Part shown: positions 44,538 through 55,465 of the stretch, piece by piece | How positions within the stretch are numbered: the first letter of the stretch is position 1 | Layout of the letters: each line of letters begins with the position of its first letter | NCBI GenBank assembly: GCA_963281255.1 | Contig: OY725488.1 | Span: 11,815,524-11,879,523, forward strand | Direction of reading: 5' to 3' | Length of the DNA: 64,000 nucleotides | Source of the DNA: Aphrocallistes beatrix | Taxonomy: Eukaryota; Porifera; Hexactinellida; Sceptrulophora; Aphrocallistidae | Notes under the pieces: generated by a model | The model's input: only the letters and a program-made list of their open reading frames with translations | Databases searched by the model: none | Told to the model about the DNA's origin: nothing | Made by a program: the position numbers and the translations under genes

Positions 44538-45371
44538 TCAGTTTCTCAGCCTAGTTTGTATAGGAGCTATGGCACATTGCCCACGACATATCAAACTGCC
44601 GACTTTGGTTTTGGTGAGACATCTAAAGCAGAACTTATGATGGCACACTTTGCATATCATCTCATTACAACCCTCAATATGTTCCACAACTGTGAAGCAA
44701 TTGGGACAAGCTCTCATTTTAGGGAATTTAATACCGTGTTCGGTTGCAAAATCTTCAAAATATAAAAACCCAAATCCATGTCCATATGTTACCTCTCCAC
44801 AATTCTGCAACTTTTCGAATATAACGCTTTTACACCCAGGGTTCTTGCAATCCTGATAGTTCCCCGGATTATTCCACGGTTTCAAGCAGCTCCAACAGAA
44901 GATATTATTTTTCTTCTTTCTAGTACAAATAGTACAGATGACCTGTGGACTGTCAGTTTGTATCCTCTCACAGTAGGTATCACAACCCGGGCATTTCTGT
45001 ATATCCTGACTTTCACAATAATTTACTAATATAGCAGTATCTAAGAACTGTTTCTCATCACTATTAGGTATCCCAAATGTAATGATATCCTCCATAGAGA
45101 TAATAGCCACACAGGTAGGGCAGTTAATCTGATGTTTCGAGCGCTTTATTTCGTCCCAAGCCCAATCTAGTACATCATCCGGACAAAGATAATGGCCACA
45201 CTGCATTTTTAAACCGCTATCATCTCCACAGACGGAGCAGCTGTCATTAGGATGAGGAAATGAAACAGTTCTCGTCTCGTCTCGATTCTCTATGAAGTAT
45301 TTTCCTCCAACTTTGATGTCCCAGATTTTAACGTCACGGACATCTAGTGCACTTTTGCAGGCTTCAGCCAT
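44538..45371 (-). CDS. RBR-type E3 ubiquitin ligase, copy 2
   Basis: 277 residues, ATG at 45371. N-terminal YFIENRDETRTVSFPH box, RING1 CSVCGDDSGLKMQCGHYLC...CPTC, IBR CPGCDTYCERI...CTICT...CWSC, and RING2 CPNCFTVVEHIEGCNEMICKVCHHKFCFRC with the acceptor Cys in EGCNE. Continuous frame. Upstream, 1.8 kb away on the opposite strand, lies an E2 gene, the same head-to-head order seen at 57.5-59.1 kb. Confidence 0.9.
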   Translation of the reverse strand: MAEACKSALDVRDVKIWDIKVGGKYFIENRDETRTVSFPHPNDSCSVCGDDSGLKMQCGHYLCPDDVLDWAWDEIKRSKHQINCPTCVAIISMEDIITFGIPNSDEKQFLDTAILVNYCESQDIQKCPGCDTYCERIQTDSPQVICTICTRKKKNNIFCWSCLKPWNNPGNYQDCKNPGCKSVIFEKLQNCGEVTYGHGFGFLYFEDFATEHGIKFPKMRACPNCFTVVEHIEGCNEMICKVCHHKFCFRCLTKTKVGSLICRGQCAIAPIQTRLRN

Positions 45372-47199
45372 TTCTAATCAGTAATAAGAAAATAAAGCAC
45401 ATGTATTCGAGGAAAGTTATTAGGTAAATTTGCACAGCGAGCAATAGTATATATCATTATATCATTTATAGATATAATTAATGCGAAGATTACACAGGCG
45501 TAGTGTAATCATATTTTGCCCTTCAAGACAAGGGCGTAGCCAGCCTCAAATTCAGGGGGCAGAATAAGATCCATACAATGGATAGAAATTCGTCCCCCTA
45601 ATTCTGAAAATCTGGTAGGGGCTTTGGAATGAGCGGAACGGGTGAAGATAGGGAGACCTCATACATGCCAACCTCTACAATGGAAAAGCAGGAAGTAAGT
45701 ACTATTTTAGTGGGACATTGAACTATTTAGCGGAACTGGAACTTAGTCCCACACTGAAGTGTGGGACAATTCCACTTTTTGAAATGTTTTCGGAAGAACA
45801 TTTTCAACACATGTCCAAAAAGCGAGAATCCCCGCCAAAAATAGTCCAATTAGAAAATATGAGATCTGGCGACCTCGCTCCCTGAAAATCGATTCACCAT
45901 TAAGACATTATATAAACCTAGTATAAAATTAGACTAGTCAATTGGGAACTCCGCTTAATCATGAGAAATAATTACTTTGATGGGTCCCAATAAAGCGGAG
46001 TCTACTATATACGGTAATTTTTATATTACTTGAATTATTTATTAACATATGAAAGAGTCGCCCTTTCATAAGTTTATTAGAAGTACATTTTTCTTTGAAC
46101 TGTATATATTATGTATAGATAGTTAATAGACATAATAAGTACTAAAAGGCACCCACGATTACTGAACTCCTACAGAGGTTCTGAAGCCGAAAACTAAATG
46201 TCGTACAACAATACGGAGGAAGCCAATGAACCTCACTTGTGATTATTCAATTTCGTATAATGGGAAAACTTGAGAGTGCGAAACTGTTCTAAGGAGTAGT
46301 ACAACAACATGGTACTAGTAATAGTATATTAGAATAATAGATAAGAAACTGAAGGACTATGTGGAAGATTAAATTTCATTAATATTACCATATTACTTAT
46401 ATTATACTGAATCAGATAGAATATAGACATACATCGAGTCAAATTCCTCTTTCTAATAGTAGTTGATATTTATTGACAAGAACAGAGTAGAATTTGTGAA
46501 TTAACACAGCTTAGATAATAATAATGTGGACCTGACATGTTACAGACTGATAAAATAATCAAAGATTATTATTGCAAACAAAAATAATTTTGCAATGCTG
46601 AAAACTTAACATTATTCCCCTTCGCTTAAATTAACTTTGACATTGCAATCTTAACAAGGGGTCAATGATCTCTGTCGCAGGACCTGTCTGGTTTATGTCA
46701 AAATAAGCACCGTAATGAGTAGGATCTTGATTAGAAAAGATCAATATTTTCGAAAAATAGATTCACTCATATTTCAGTCTACGTAGTACTATAGCAGTTC
46801 AATATAATACGTGTATATGGTCACTGAATGTAACTCTATACCAAGTATGCATTCAGTACACTCAAAATATCACATCAGTGTAAATGATGGTATACCAGAT
46901 GATACATGTTTATAATTAATTTAAGAAGAAAGATTGTTTATTACTTTGAAGTGTAGGAGTATTCAGCCGCTTTGTTTATAATTAATTTAAGAAGAAAGGT
47001 TATATTCTTACTTCAAAGTGTAGGAGCCACTCTGTCATCTCCTCACATATTTTTTATCAATACGTAATAGCTAAAATACAGCTGCTAGCATATACAATTT
47101 TGTCGCTATAAATCTCCAATTTACTTGTAAAAAACAACCAACGTGACGCATTCGTTGCGAGAAACTGCCACGATTAATAATGTTGAATTTATTGAAAGA
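45372..47199. other. Region between divergent RBR and E2 genes
   Basis: Holds no gene. A fragment of the gggcgtagcc hAT-like family is at 45530-45625, a family D copy at about 45660-45860 (catacatgccaac at the left), and a pogo-like end at about 45945-46010 (gcttaatcatg / aaagcggagtctact). The rest is A+T-rich and may hold the promoters of both genes. Confidence 0.55.
46908..47034. repeat. 66-bp tandem duplication before an E2 gene
   Basis: Two adjacent copies starting tgtttataattaatttaaga at 46908 and 46974, both ending near gtgtaggag. It lies 170-290 bp upstream of the E2 start and could double regulatory sites. Confidence 0.75.
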
Positions 47200-48009
47200 A
47201 TGCTAGATTCAGATAGAATGAACGGTCACATCATGTGCCGTTCTACAAAGAGATTGAGGAAAGAACTCAATATAATAACTAAAGACCCAATTCCTGGAAT
47301 AGACCTACGCGCTAATGAAGAGAACATCCTAGAATGGCATTTCGTTATACACGGGAAAGAGGATACTCCCTACTATGGCGGAATGTATCACGGAAAACTC
47401 ATATTTCCTCCAGACTTCCCTTTCAATCCTCCAAAGATTATATTCCTAACTCCGAACGGTAGATTCAAGACGAATGAACGTATCTGTTTCAGTTTGAGTG
47501 ACTTCCATCCTGAAGAATGGAAACCTGCCTTTTCAGTTACCACGGTATTACAAGGAGTAAAAGACTTTATGCACGATAGCACTGAGACTATAGGTAGCAT
47601 GGAGACGAGTGAGAAAAAGAAGAGAAAACTTGCTAAGAATAGTTCTACTTTCAATCGTCAAAATGTCATTTTCTGCCAATTATTTCCCCAACTGTGTGAA
47701 GGCATAAAAATGGATTTAGAAACTAGAGAAACCGCACGAACATATGGTGAAGATGTAGAAAACTCTCGGAGTCAAGGTGAGGTTAAAAATACCTTATTCT
47801 CTCGTAAACTACGAAAGTGCATAAAGAGGATGAATACTGTTATCGGTTTCTTATTAGTCTGCCTAACACTATTTTTAGGTTTGTTACTGCTAGCTTTGCT
47901 CTTCACATTGACTGGGAATTCTGGAATTAATATAAGAACTACGTATACGCCCATACTTTATATTGATACATTATATACTTTTTATATGTGGCTGTTTTTT
48001 GGATCATAG
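47200..48009 (+). CDS. Tail-anchored UBC6/UBE2J-like E2, copy 1
   Basis: 269 residues from ATG 47200, chosen because MLDSDRMNG aligns with the starts of the sister genes; the frame is open further upstream but without an ATG. The E2 core is RSTKRLRKELNII, EWHFVIHGKEDTPYYGGMYHG, TPNGRF, with catalytic Cys96 in ERICFSLSDFHPEEWKP, and SMETSEKKKRKLA as in UBE2J. Near the end a hydrophobic segment (VIGFLLVCLTLFLGLLLLALLF) should anchor it in the ER membrane with the E2 in the cytosol, followed by about 35 lumenal residues. Confidence 0.9.
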   Translation: MLDSDRMNGHIMCRSTKRLRKELNIITKDPIPGIDLRANEENILEWHFVIHGKEDTPYYGGMYHGKLIFPPDFPFNPPKIIFLTPNGRFKTNERICFSLSDFHPEEWKPAFSVTTVLQGVKDFMHDSTETIGSMETSEKKKRKLAKNSSTFNRQNVIFCQLFPQLCEGIKMDLETRETARTYGEDVENSRSQGEVKNTLFSRKLRKCIKRMNTVIGFLLVCLTLFLGLLLLALLFTLTGNSGINIRTTYTPILYIDTLYTFYMWLFFGS

Positions 48010-48369
48010 AAAGATTTCAGCAGGTGTGAGAGGGTTTCTTTACACCCTCACAGTTGTGCAATGTATTGAACTCAGATGACATCATCTTATATAGTAAGAT
48101 GCTAGGGTTTTTTGTTTGTGATGTTTGTTTGTCCGAATTAATTGAAGGATTTGAAAGTTATAGAAATATGATAATTGTCATTTAAGTGCCAAATAATGAG
48201 TCTACAATAAGTTAGCATCTCTAAATTTTGGAAAAATCTATACAATATATACAGCTTCTCTATCATGATAGGAACTAATTGTACGCCCCAAAATAGACTG
48301 TCATTGTTATTAATACTTCAAAACAATAGCTCATATACATATGTATATATCTTCACATCTTTATTAACA

Positions 48370-49104
48370 CAAGCACGCTTCGCTTGCTTTCGCTGCGCGG
48401 GTTGCGGAGACTGCGTGTCCGCAGAGTCGCCCTGCGGGCGCCTGGAGTTACTCAATCTAACATATTTTGAGAATTCTTTTCCTATATATAAATATTGTAA
48501 ACAAAGGTCAACGAATAATTTCTCATATGGATCCGAAAATATATTCTAAATCTACAGCACTAAAAACCCCATGTCAACCGTTTAAAGCAAGTTTCTAGCA
48601 TATTTTTGAGATTTGTTTACTTTATGTATCTAATGTAAACAAAAGTAAACAAAAAATGTATTATATAGAGCTGAAAATATGATATTTGAAATCTACACCC
48701 CTAAAAACCCAATGTTACCCGTTGGAAGCTAGTATCTAGCATTATTTTCAAAATTCATCAAATGGTGTGAAAATGTGTAAATAATATTTTTTATTGCCAT
48801 ACACTATAATACATTTTAGATATCAAACATAAGTTGTGGCTTTGAAGTATTAATAACAATGACGATCTATTGTAGTGTTGTACAATGGTTTCTATTATGA
48901 TAGTGTAGTCATTTATTCTGTATAGAAAAGGTGTTTCCATTTTTTATGCAGAGGTGTGAAAATTTTGCTTAGATCTTAGGACTTAATCGTAGTCATATCA
49001 TTTGACACGTACATGTCAATTTTCATATCTCTACGACTTGCCAATTCTTCAATCAATTCAGACAAACAAAAAAACAAAAAAAACTAGCATTTTATTATAT
49101 AAGA
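48370..49104 (-). mobile_element. Complete non-autonomous Helitron, family B
   Basis: Minus-strand 5' TC is at 49104 (A beyond) and the 3' AAGCGTGCTTG end at 48370 (T beyond), with hairpin tgcggacac / gtctccgca. It contains two 141-bp units (48480-48780). It is inserted in the opposite orientation into a plus-strand family B copy. This copy joins the family B body to the 3' terminus used by the OTU Helitron. Confidence 0.82.
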
Positions 49105-49152
49105 TAATTCCAAAATAGGCTAGAAACTAGCTTTCAACTGTTGATACGTATA

Positions 49153-49299
49153 CAAGCCCGGCGAAAGCAACTTTTTATTGGTCCGGCCATAGCAAAGTTG
49201 GTCCGGCCAAAAGCAGATTTGCATATGAAAATAAGCCATAATGACATAAAATTGGTCCGGCCAAAGCCGGGCCGGCCGGACCAGTTCCGTCGGCCCTGG
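49153..49299. mobile_element. Short GGTCCGGCC-rich element
   Basis: An insertion inside a family B minisatellite unit. Repeats of ggtccggccaaa, edges caagcccggc and gtcggccctgg, possible target tata on both sides. A weaker relative may lie at 50720-50805. Confidence 0.5.
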
Positions 49300-49691
49300 T
49301 ATAGGGTTTTTAGAGGTGTAGTTTCCAAATATCATATTAAATGGTAGACAATGGTCCAAGGTTTTATTCATTCATTTTTCTGTAACGTAGGCGATTTATC
49401 GTTTTAGGTCACTGAGTGTAAGCCTATACATATTAAGTATGCCTCAGAATATCATATTAAATATCATCCACTTAATAACGCTAATAGATAATATAGACAA
49501 AGTGTAAGACTATCTGATGCTTCTCTATCTCACATTTTGTAATAATAACCAAATACAGATACTTTAAATTGTAAAATTTTGTTAATATACTCTCTAATTT
49601 ACTTATTAAGGCCTTTAAGTTTAAGCATTCGCTGCTAGATATAAAGTTTTATAATTGATAATTTATGAAACATTTAAGCTTTTATTGTAGA

Positions 49692-50672
49692 ATGAGTGAT
49701 TCAGATAGAATGAACAATTATAATATTTGCCGCGCAACGAAGAGATTGACCCAGGAAATATATTTAATATATAAAAACCCAATTCCTGCTATAGATGTTC
49801 AAGCCAATGTAAACAACATTCTTGAATGGCACTTTGTTATACACGGGGGAGAGAATACTCTCTACCAGGGTGGCATGTATCATGGTATGCTCATATTCCC
49901 ACCAGAATATCCTTTCAGTCCTCCGATGATTCTATTTTTGACTCCGAACGGTAGATTCAAGACGAATGAACGTATTTGTTTCAGTTTGAGTGACTTTCAT
50001 CCTGAAGAGTGGAAACCAGCCTTCTCAGTGACTACTGTATTACAAGGAGTTAGAGAGTTTATGCACGATAGCACTGAGACTATAGGTAGCATTAAGACGA
50101 GTGAGATTGTGAAGAGACAATTCGCTGAGGGTAGTTCTGCTTATAATAGTCAAAATTACACTTTTCGCCTCTTATTCCCCCAACTATGTGAAAGAAAAGA
50201 AGGAGATTCAGAGAATAGTGTGGTTGTGACTACTAATTCTCTAAACTCATCACAAAGTGAAATCACTACAACACAAGGAGCTATTCACGAAACTGGATTT
50301 CGTAGTGAATCAACTCAAATTCCTCCAAACGGGATTCTATTACTAAGCAGTAATGCAAATCCGCCGCATAATATCCCAACCACTCCGCGAATATTCGATA
50401 CAGCTAATCGTAGTTATGGTACCTTCCCTAAAATTGAAGCCTCCTCCATAGAGAGGGGAATCATCTATTCAGGTAGACAGTGTATTGATTTTACCTCAGA
50501 AGAATGGGATATTATCCGTCGTCAGAAGGATGTTGAAAAAGTACTTTGGAGAATAAGGAGGATTGACTATATCAACTGTTCCAACTTTCTCTGCTCCCTA
50601 CTTTCATTTTGCTTGATACTACTACTTGTGTTATTCATATTAACTGGAATATATTTGAAAACTATTCTTTGA
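49692..50672 (+). CDS. Tail-anchored UBC6/UBE2J-like E2, copy 2
   Basis: 326 residues from ATG 49692 (MSDSDRMNNYNICRATKRL, aligning with sister genes); an in-frame ATG at 49665 would add nine residues. E2 core with EWHFVIHGGENTLYQGG, TPNGRF, catalytic Cys96 in ERICFSL, DFHPEEWKPAFSVT, and SIKTSEIVKRQFA. A variable polar linker of about 130 residues follows. The C-terminal hydrophobic segment (FLCSLLSFCLILLLVLFILTGI) places it as an ER tail-anchored enzyme. The linker has no similarity I can see to the other copies, while the E2 core is nearly constant. Confidence 0.9.
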   Translation: MSDSDRMNNYNICRATKRLTQEIYLIYKNPIPAIDVQANVNNILEWHFVIHGGENTLYQGGMYHGMLIFPPEYPFSPPMILFLTPNGRFKTNERICFSLSDFHPEEWKPAFSVTTVLQGVREFMHDSTETIGSIKTSEIVKRQFAEGSSAYNSQNYTFRLLFPQLCERKEGDSENSVVVTTNSLNSSQSEITTTQGAIHETGFRSESTQIPPNGILLLSSNANPPHNIPTTPRIFDTANRSYGTFPKIEASSIERGIIYSGRQCIDFTSEEWDIIRRQKDVEKVLWRIRRIDYINCSNFLCSLLSFCLILLLVLFILTGIYLKTIL

Positions 50673-51000
50673 TTACTTTGATACAGTATATTACTATATA
50701 TTTTCTGGGATTGGAGGGAATGGTAAAGGGAATGGTCAGGTTTGAAACCGAATGGTCAGGTTTGAAATCGGACCACCCGGACCAGTGGCTACGGTCCTGG
50801 TAGGTGCACAGTTCTTAATTGAGTGTTGATGTTAGACCAGCCATATCCACTCCCCTTGTTATAGTTTAATTTATAATTACTTGAACTTTTAGTGATGATG
50901 AAACATTATATGGAGATTTGCACTTGATCCTTTAATTTTCAAAATATGCTGTATTGATAGTTACTTACAATTATATATCCACATTCATTCAATTAGAATT

Positions 51001-52001
51001 ATGCACTTCTTAATTGTCCTCCCGCTCCTCTATTCGCTAAATCTAGTCTTAATCCCGATCCAAGCATTCGATATTTTCTCCGCTGGTGCTGCGGTGATAG
51101 GAGGAGTTGCAGTCATTGGTTCGAATGTCTTCTGTCGTTACAATGAATGCTGTGATTAACCATGGATTTCACACGATTTCAACAATCTAAGCCAGAGCTT
51201 AGAAGATAATCTGTTTGGACAGCATTTGGTCCAGGAAAATGTTGTTAAATTGATTAGAATCCATCTGACTAACCGTAAATCACAGAAACCGCTAGTACTC
51301 TCGTTCCACGGCGAAACTGGAACAGGTAAGACCTGGGTCAGTAGGTTGATAGCTGAGAGCTTGTACAAAGAAGGAATGAATTCTAAATTTGTCAAGTTTA
51401 TTCACGTCCCGCATTGGTTTCACGATCCAAAGAAGACAAGTGAGCAAATTGAAAACCTTCACGACACAATCAAGTCAACTCTTAAGAAGTGTAAATATGC
51501 ACTGTTCATTTTCGATGAAATACATGTGATGAACCTAAAGTTTTGGATGAGTTGAGTGTCTACATGGACTATAACCCTCCACCAATGGACGGGCTCGACC
51601 TGACAAGAGCCATCTTTATCTTGATTGGAAATTCTGGCGCACCAAAAATTTTCTATTTCATGATTCAACAATTCCTGGATGGGAGAGATAGAAATTCTAT
51701 TCGTATGAAAGAAATGCAAAACTTTATTAGTGATACGATATATAGCGAAGAAGGTGCATTCCAAGGCACAGAAATTGTAACTAGGCATGTTATTGACGCT
51801 TCAATCCCGTTTCTGCCACTGGAAAGAATTCATGTAGCCAGCTGCATTAAGCGAGCAGTTAAGGAAATGGGTTGGAAAGTTACTAAGAGTCTAATCGAGC
51901 AGGTCATGAAAGATATCAGATTTTTCCCAAAAGACTTGAATAGGTTTGCAGAACACGGCTGTAGGATAGTCGGTGATATAATGACAGAACTAGATTATTA
52001 A
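51001..52001 (+). pseudogene. Torsin-like AAA+ ATPase, decayed copy
   Basis: ATG at 51001 begins a signal peptide (MHFLIVLPLLYSLNLVLIPIQAF). Then come FCRYNECC, LFGQHLVQENVVKL, Walker A GETGTGKTWVS, Walker B ALFIFDEIHVM, and the C-terminal ASIPFLPLERIHVASC and HGCRIVGDI of torsins. Compared with the copy at 53704 it has an in-frame stop just after FCRYNECCD and a one-base loss near 51540 (aacctaaag against aatcctaaag). Two breaks and a conserved remainder suggest recent loss. Confidence 0.85.
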
Positions 52002-52278
52002 TGTTGCCTTTTTTGATGAAATTTTGCATAATTACTGATACATCTTTTGTGATATAAAAGTAATTCTTTGATTTATGGCTAACTTTTGGCTATAGTGTAT
52101 AGCCATACGATTCTCCATTTGTTTTTGGCTGTGAGTTATTTTAAAAATATTATTTTTGAGTGAACGTTAGAGTTATATTTTTCTCCGCTGTGATCTCATT
52201 TTACTGTAAAAATTTAGGATATTTTAACCATTAGATTTTTTAGTTTGGCGACTAATCGTACTAGATTTTAATGTTTTG

Positions 52279-52334
52279 AAGTCTTAATTTGTTTCCAAGC
52301 TGAATCTAGCAGGTTTTCTATACATGAAATGACT
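52279..52334 (-). pseudogene. RBR ligase relic
   Basis: gaagtcttaatttgtttcca and the following ~35 bp match the RING1 region of the RBR gene at 57310-57365 (tail of WSWKQIKTSKHE) and the relic at 55240. Only a stub remains. Confidence 0.6.
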
Positions 52335-52387
52335 CAACGCATTATGGCTACTCTCATCACAGTACATTAAAATCTGTTATATTCTCA

Positions 52388-52592
52388 CCTACAGATCTAA
52401 CTCCAGACCTAGTGGGATAACTCCACCATCTCCACCTGGAGAAACTGCAAACCCTGAAGAAACACTTCTTACGCCAAAAGAAACTGTTTTGTCTAAAGAA
52501 GAGTCTTCATTACCTCGTGTAATTACTAAAACCTCTGGAGAAGAATCTCTAATACCTAATGAAACCATTTTAAAGAACAGAGACCTATAAAC
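52388..52592 (+). pseudogene. E2 tail relic
   Basis: About 200 bp (cacctacagatctaactcca onward) match the Ser/Thr/Pro-rich tail coding region of the E2 gene at 62510-62700, with tail phrases ITPSSPPEET and KTSGEE recognisable. The E2 core is absent. With the neighbouring RBR stub it marks a deleted RBR-E2 pair. Confidence 0.7.
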
Positions 52593-52599
52593 TCATAAT

Positions 52600-53700
52600 T
52601 GAATTCGCAATCGTTTCAAACCTACAAGTAGATACGACGTATACGTAACTCCATTCTGATGGTATTATTTGTTATGGTAATGCATAGTAGTATGCATTGG
52701 ATAGTTGTAATTTCTTCTGTGTGAATTATCAAAATTTTTTAAAAAAAGTTTAAAACATAGTGAGTTCATTCATTCTTAGTGTTCACTTAAATAGAGTAAA
52801 TATCATATATCGAAATAACATTACTTTTCTATATTCATGCGATATCAAATCGCATTAATATAGAAAATTAATGTTTCCTGGAAAACGGGGCAAATAACCA
52901 AACAGGTTCACCGGGTCAGGAAATCTTGACCCGGTCCAAGCCTGATCCGAACCCTTCGGTTAACCTAATTACTATATCCAGGGTATAACAAAAGTGTTGT
53001 CACCCTAGATTATTCATAATTGTGCTTGATTGATATCGAACCAATAGTAATCAAATACAAAACTCTTACCTGTCGTTAGCTATCACGCATTGCTATATTT
53101 TATGACATCACACCATTTGCGAAATACACTTTTCCTTTCTCATTGTCAAATTTTTGTTCACCTATTAATTAGAGCTTGTATTCAAAGGTGACACCACTTT
53201 TGTTACACCCTTATATGAAATTTGGAAATGATTCTACTTAAGCAAAGAGAATTGAAGGCATAATAAATCCTAAATTTCTAACCACTCCTTCATTATGTGC
53301 TGAAAATCAACCTTAATAAACTACGTACAATAGAAATACGTAGCACATCACATCTTTAGTTCGGTTTGTCACTTTGTGTTTCCCGACTACATTACGTACA
53401 TGTACGTATGATTCTCTAATCAATATAAATGATACTTACAATCACTTATCTGAACTACAGCTTTTCGAACTTAAGTTCGAAACATTTTCATTTTTGTAGG
53501 TGGAATGTTTCTCAGAATTTTGATTTTAATTTTCCAACTGAATTTTCCTTTATTTATTAGAATTTATGTTCTGTTCATCGAGTGAACTGTTTTAATTAAT
53601 GTACCTTCCAATTTATAGGTAGTTCACTGAACATCAAATCCATACTTTTGTCAATATTTATATGTACATATATCCACCTTAATCCAATCCATTCATTAGA
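52600..53700. other. A+T-rich spacer upstream of the torsin gene
   Basis: No gene, terminal repeat or duplicated block recognised, apart from the last ~110 bp, which match the upstream sequence of the decayed torsin copy (ccattcattagaattatg). Confidence 0.5.
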
Positions 53701-53703
53701 ATT

Positions 53704-54700
53704 ATGCGCTTCTTAACCGTCCTTTCGCTCCTCTACTCACTAAATCTAGTCTTAATCTCGACACAAGCTTTCGATTTTTTCTCCGCTGGTGCGGCAGTAG
53801 GAGCAGCTGTAGTCAGTTGGTTTGTTTCAAATGATTACTGTCGTTACAATGAATGCTGCGTCAAACCATGGATTTCACACGATTTCAACAATCTAAGCCA
53901 GAGCTTGAAAGATAATCTGTTTGGACAGCATTTGGTCCAGGAAAATGTTGTTAAATTGATTAGAATCCATCTGACTAACCGTAAACCACAGAAACCGCTA
54001 GTACTCTCGTTCCACGGTGGGCCTGGAACAGGAAAAACCTGGGTCAGTAAACTGATAGCTGAGAGCTTGTACAAAAAAGGAATGAATTCTACATTTGTCA
54101 AGTTTATTCACGTTCCGCATTGGTTTCGTGAATCAGGGGAGACAAGAAGGCAAACTGAGAACCTACACAACACAATCAAGTCAACTCTTAAGAAGTGTAA
54201 ATATGCACTGTTCATTTTCGATGATGTGCATGCGATGAATCCTAAAGTGTTAGACGAGTTGTTTGTCTACATGGACTATCCTCCACCGATGGACGGACTC
54301 GACCTGACTAGAGCCATTTATATCTTGCTTGGAAATTCTGGTGAAGAGAGAATTAACGAATTCATGATTCAACAATTCCTGGATAGGAGAGATAGAAATT
54401 CTATTCGCATGAAAGAAATGCAAAACTTCATCAGTGATACGATATATAGCGAAAAGGGCGCATTCCAAGATGCTAAAGTTATATCTAGGCATGTTATTGA
54501 CGCTTCAATACCGTTTCTGCCACTAGAAAAAAAATCATGTAAAGAGATGCATTGAGCGAGAAATTAAGGCAATGGGTGAAAAAGTTACTGTCAAGATAAT
54601 CGAGCAGGTTATGGAAGGAGTCAGATTTGTCCCAGAAGACTTAGATAAGTTCTCAAAATTCGGCTGTAAGATGATCGGTCAGATATTAGCAGAATTATAA
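53704..54700 (+). CDS. Torsin-like AAA+ ATPase
   Basis: About 331 residues if one A in a run of eight near 54525 is discounted; as written the frame turns off after LPLEKKSCKEMH and the conserved C-terminus continues in the next frame. Signal peptide 1-22, CRYNECC (46-52), FGQHL (73-77), Walker A GGPGTGKT (105-112; animal torsins usually have GTGKN), Walker B FIFDD (170-174), DASIPFLPLE, and sensor-2 Cys region FGCKMIGQI. Torsins are lumenal ER/nuclear-envelope ATPases that need membrane cofactors such as LAP1/LULL1. Neighbouring E2s are predicted to sit on the other face of the same membrane. Confidence 0.88.
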
Positions 54701-54961
54701 ATTCCTTAGTGTTGCCTTTTTTGTCGAATATTTTGCTCAAATACTGATAAATATTATTCTCATACATTCAATATTTGTAATATAAAATAGCTATAGTATT
54801 TAGGGCATATGATTCTCCATTTGTTTTTATTTGTGAGTTATTTTGAAAATATTATTGTGAGTGAACTTTAAATACAGTACTTTTATTTATTTTATTATTT
54901 TATTCCCGCAATCTCATTCTAGAACTATTCTAGTACTAGAATAGAAAATCTCTCTAAGGCA

Positions 54962-55163
54962 TCCTTACTATTAAAACTCGAGTATTGTTTATATATATAT
55001 CAGACCAAAATGTCAAATCATCATGGAATTATGACTGTCACCTTTGTCACCTTATTTGTAATTAGAAATCTCAGTTTTTCGACTAAGTGATAGATAGAAG
55101 GCTGAGATTTTAATATAATGTATAGTATATCAATATATCTCAAATAAGCAAGCGAAGCGCTTG
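54962..55163 (+). mobile_element. Short Helitron family A copy
   Basis: A|TCCTTACTATTAAAACTCGA at 54962 to gcaagcgaagcgcttg at 55163, 202 bp, with much of the body and the hairpin region deleted. It is inserted between a torsin gene and an RBR relic; the paralogous interval at 52190-52280 is uninterrupted. Confidence 0.8.
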
Positions 55164-55214
55164 CTTTTATTAACATACGTTGAATAATTTGTTTGCCGAT
55201 TAAGCTATCGTACT

Positions 55215-55465
55215 AGATTCTGGGGTTTAGAATTCTTGATTTGTTCCCAAGCACAATCTAGCAGATCATCTGGACAGATGAAATGGCCGCAATTCATTCT
55301 AAGACGGCCTTATCATCAAACAAACTTTGCAATATGCTTTAGAATGAGGAAATGAAATGGTTCTAGTTTCTTCCCGATTATCTACGAAGTATTTCCTTCC
55401 ACTTTAACAAACCAGATTTTAACATCAAGCGTATCAAGGACACTTCTGCATGCTCCAGGCATTCC
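55215..55465 (-). pseudogene. RBR ligase 5' relic
   Basis: Matches the N-terminal box and RING1 part of the RBR gene at 57325-57552 (start atgcct near 55463, ENRDETR-type box, CGHFIC region), with several breaks and no IBR or RING2. The upstream sequence also matches that of the intact gene. Confidence 0.75.

Larger units (their letters stand above)
48085..49345 (+). mobile_element. Helitron family B copy, twice interrupted
   Basis: Begins A|TCTTATATAGTAAGATGCTA at 48085 and continues to 48369. It resumes after a second family B copy (48370-49104), then again after a small element at about 49153-49299 (tagggtttttagaggtgtag). No 3' end is recognised, so it is also truncated on the right. Confidence 0.75.
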
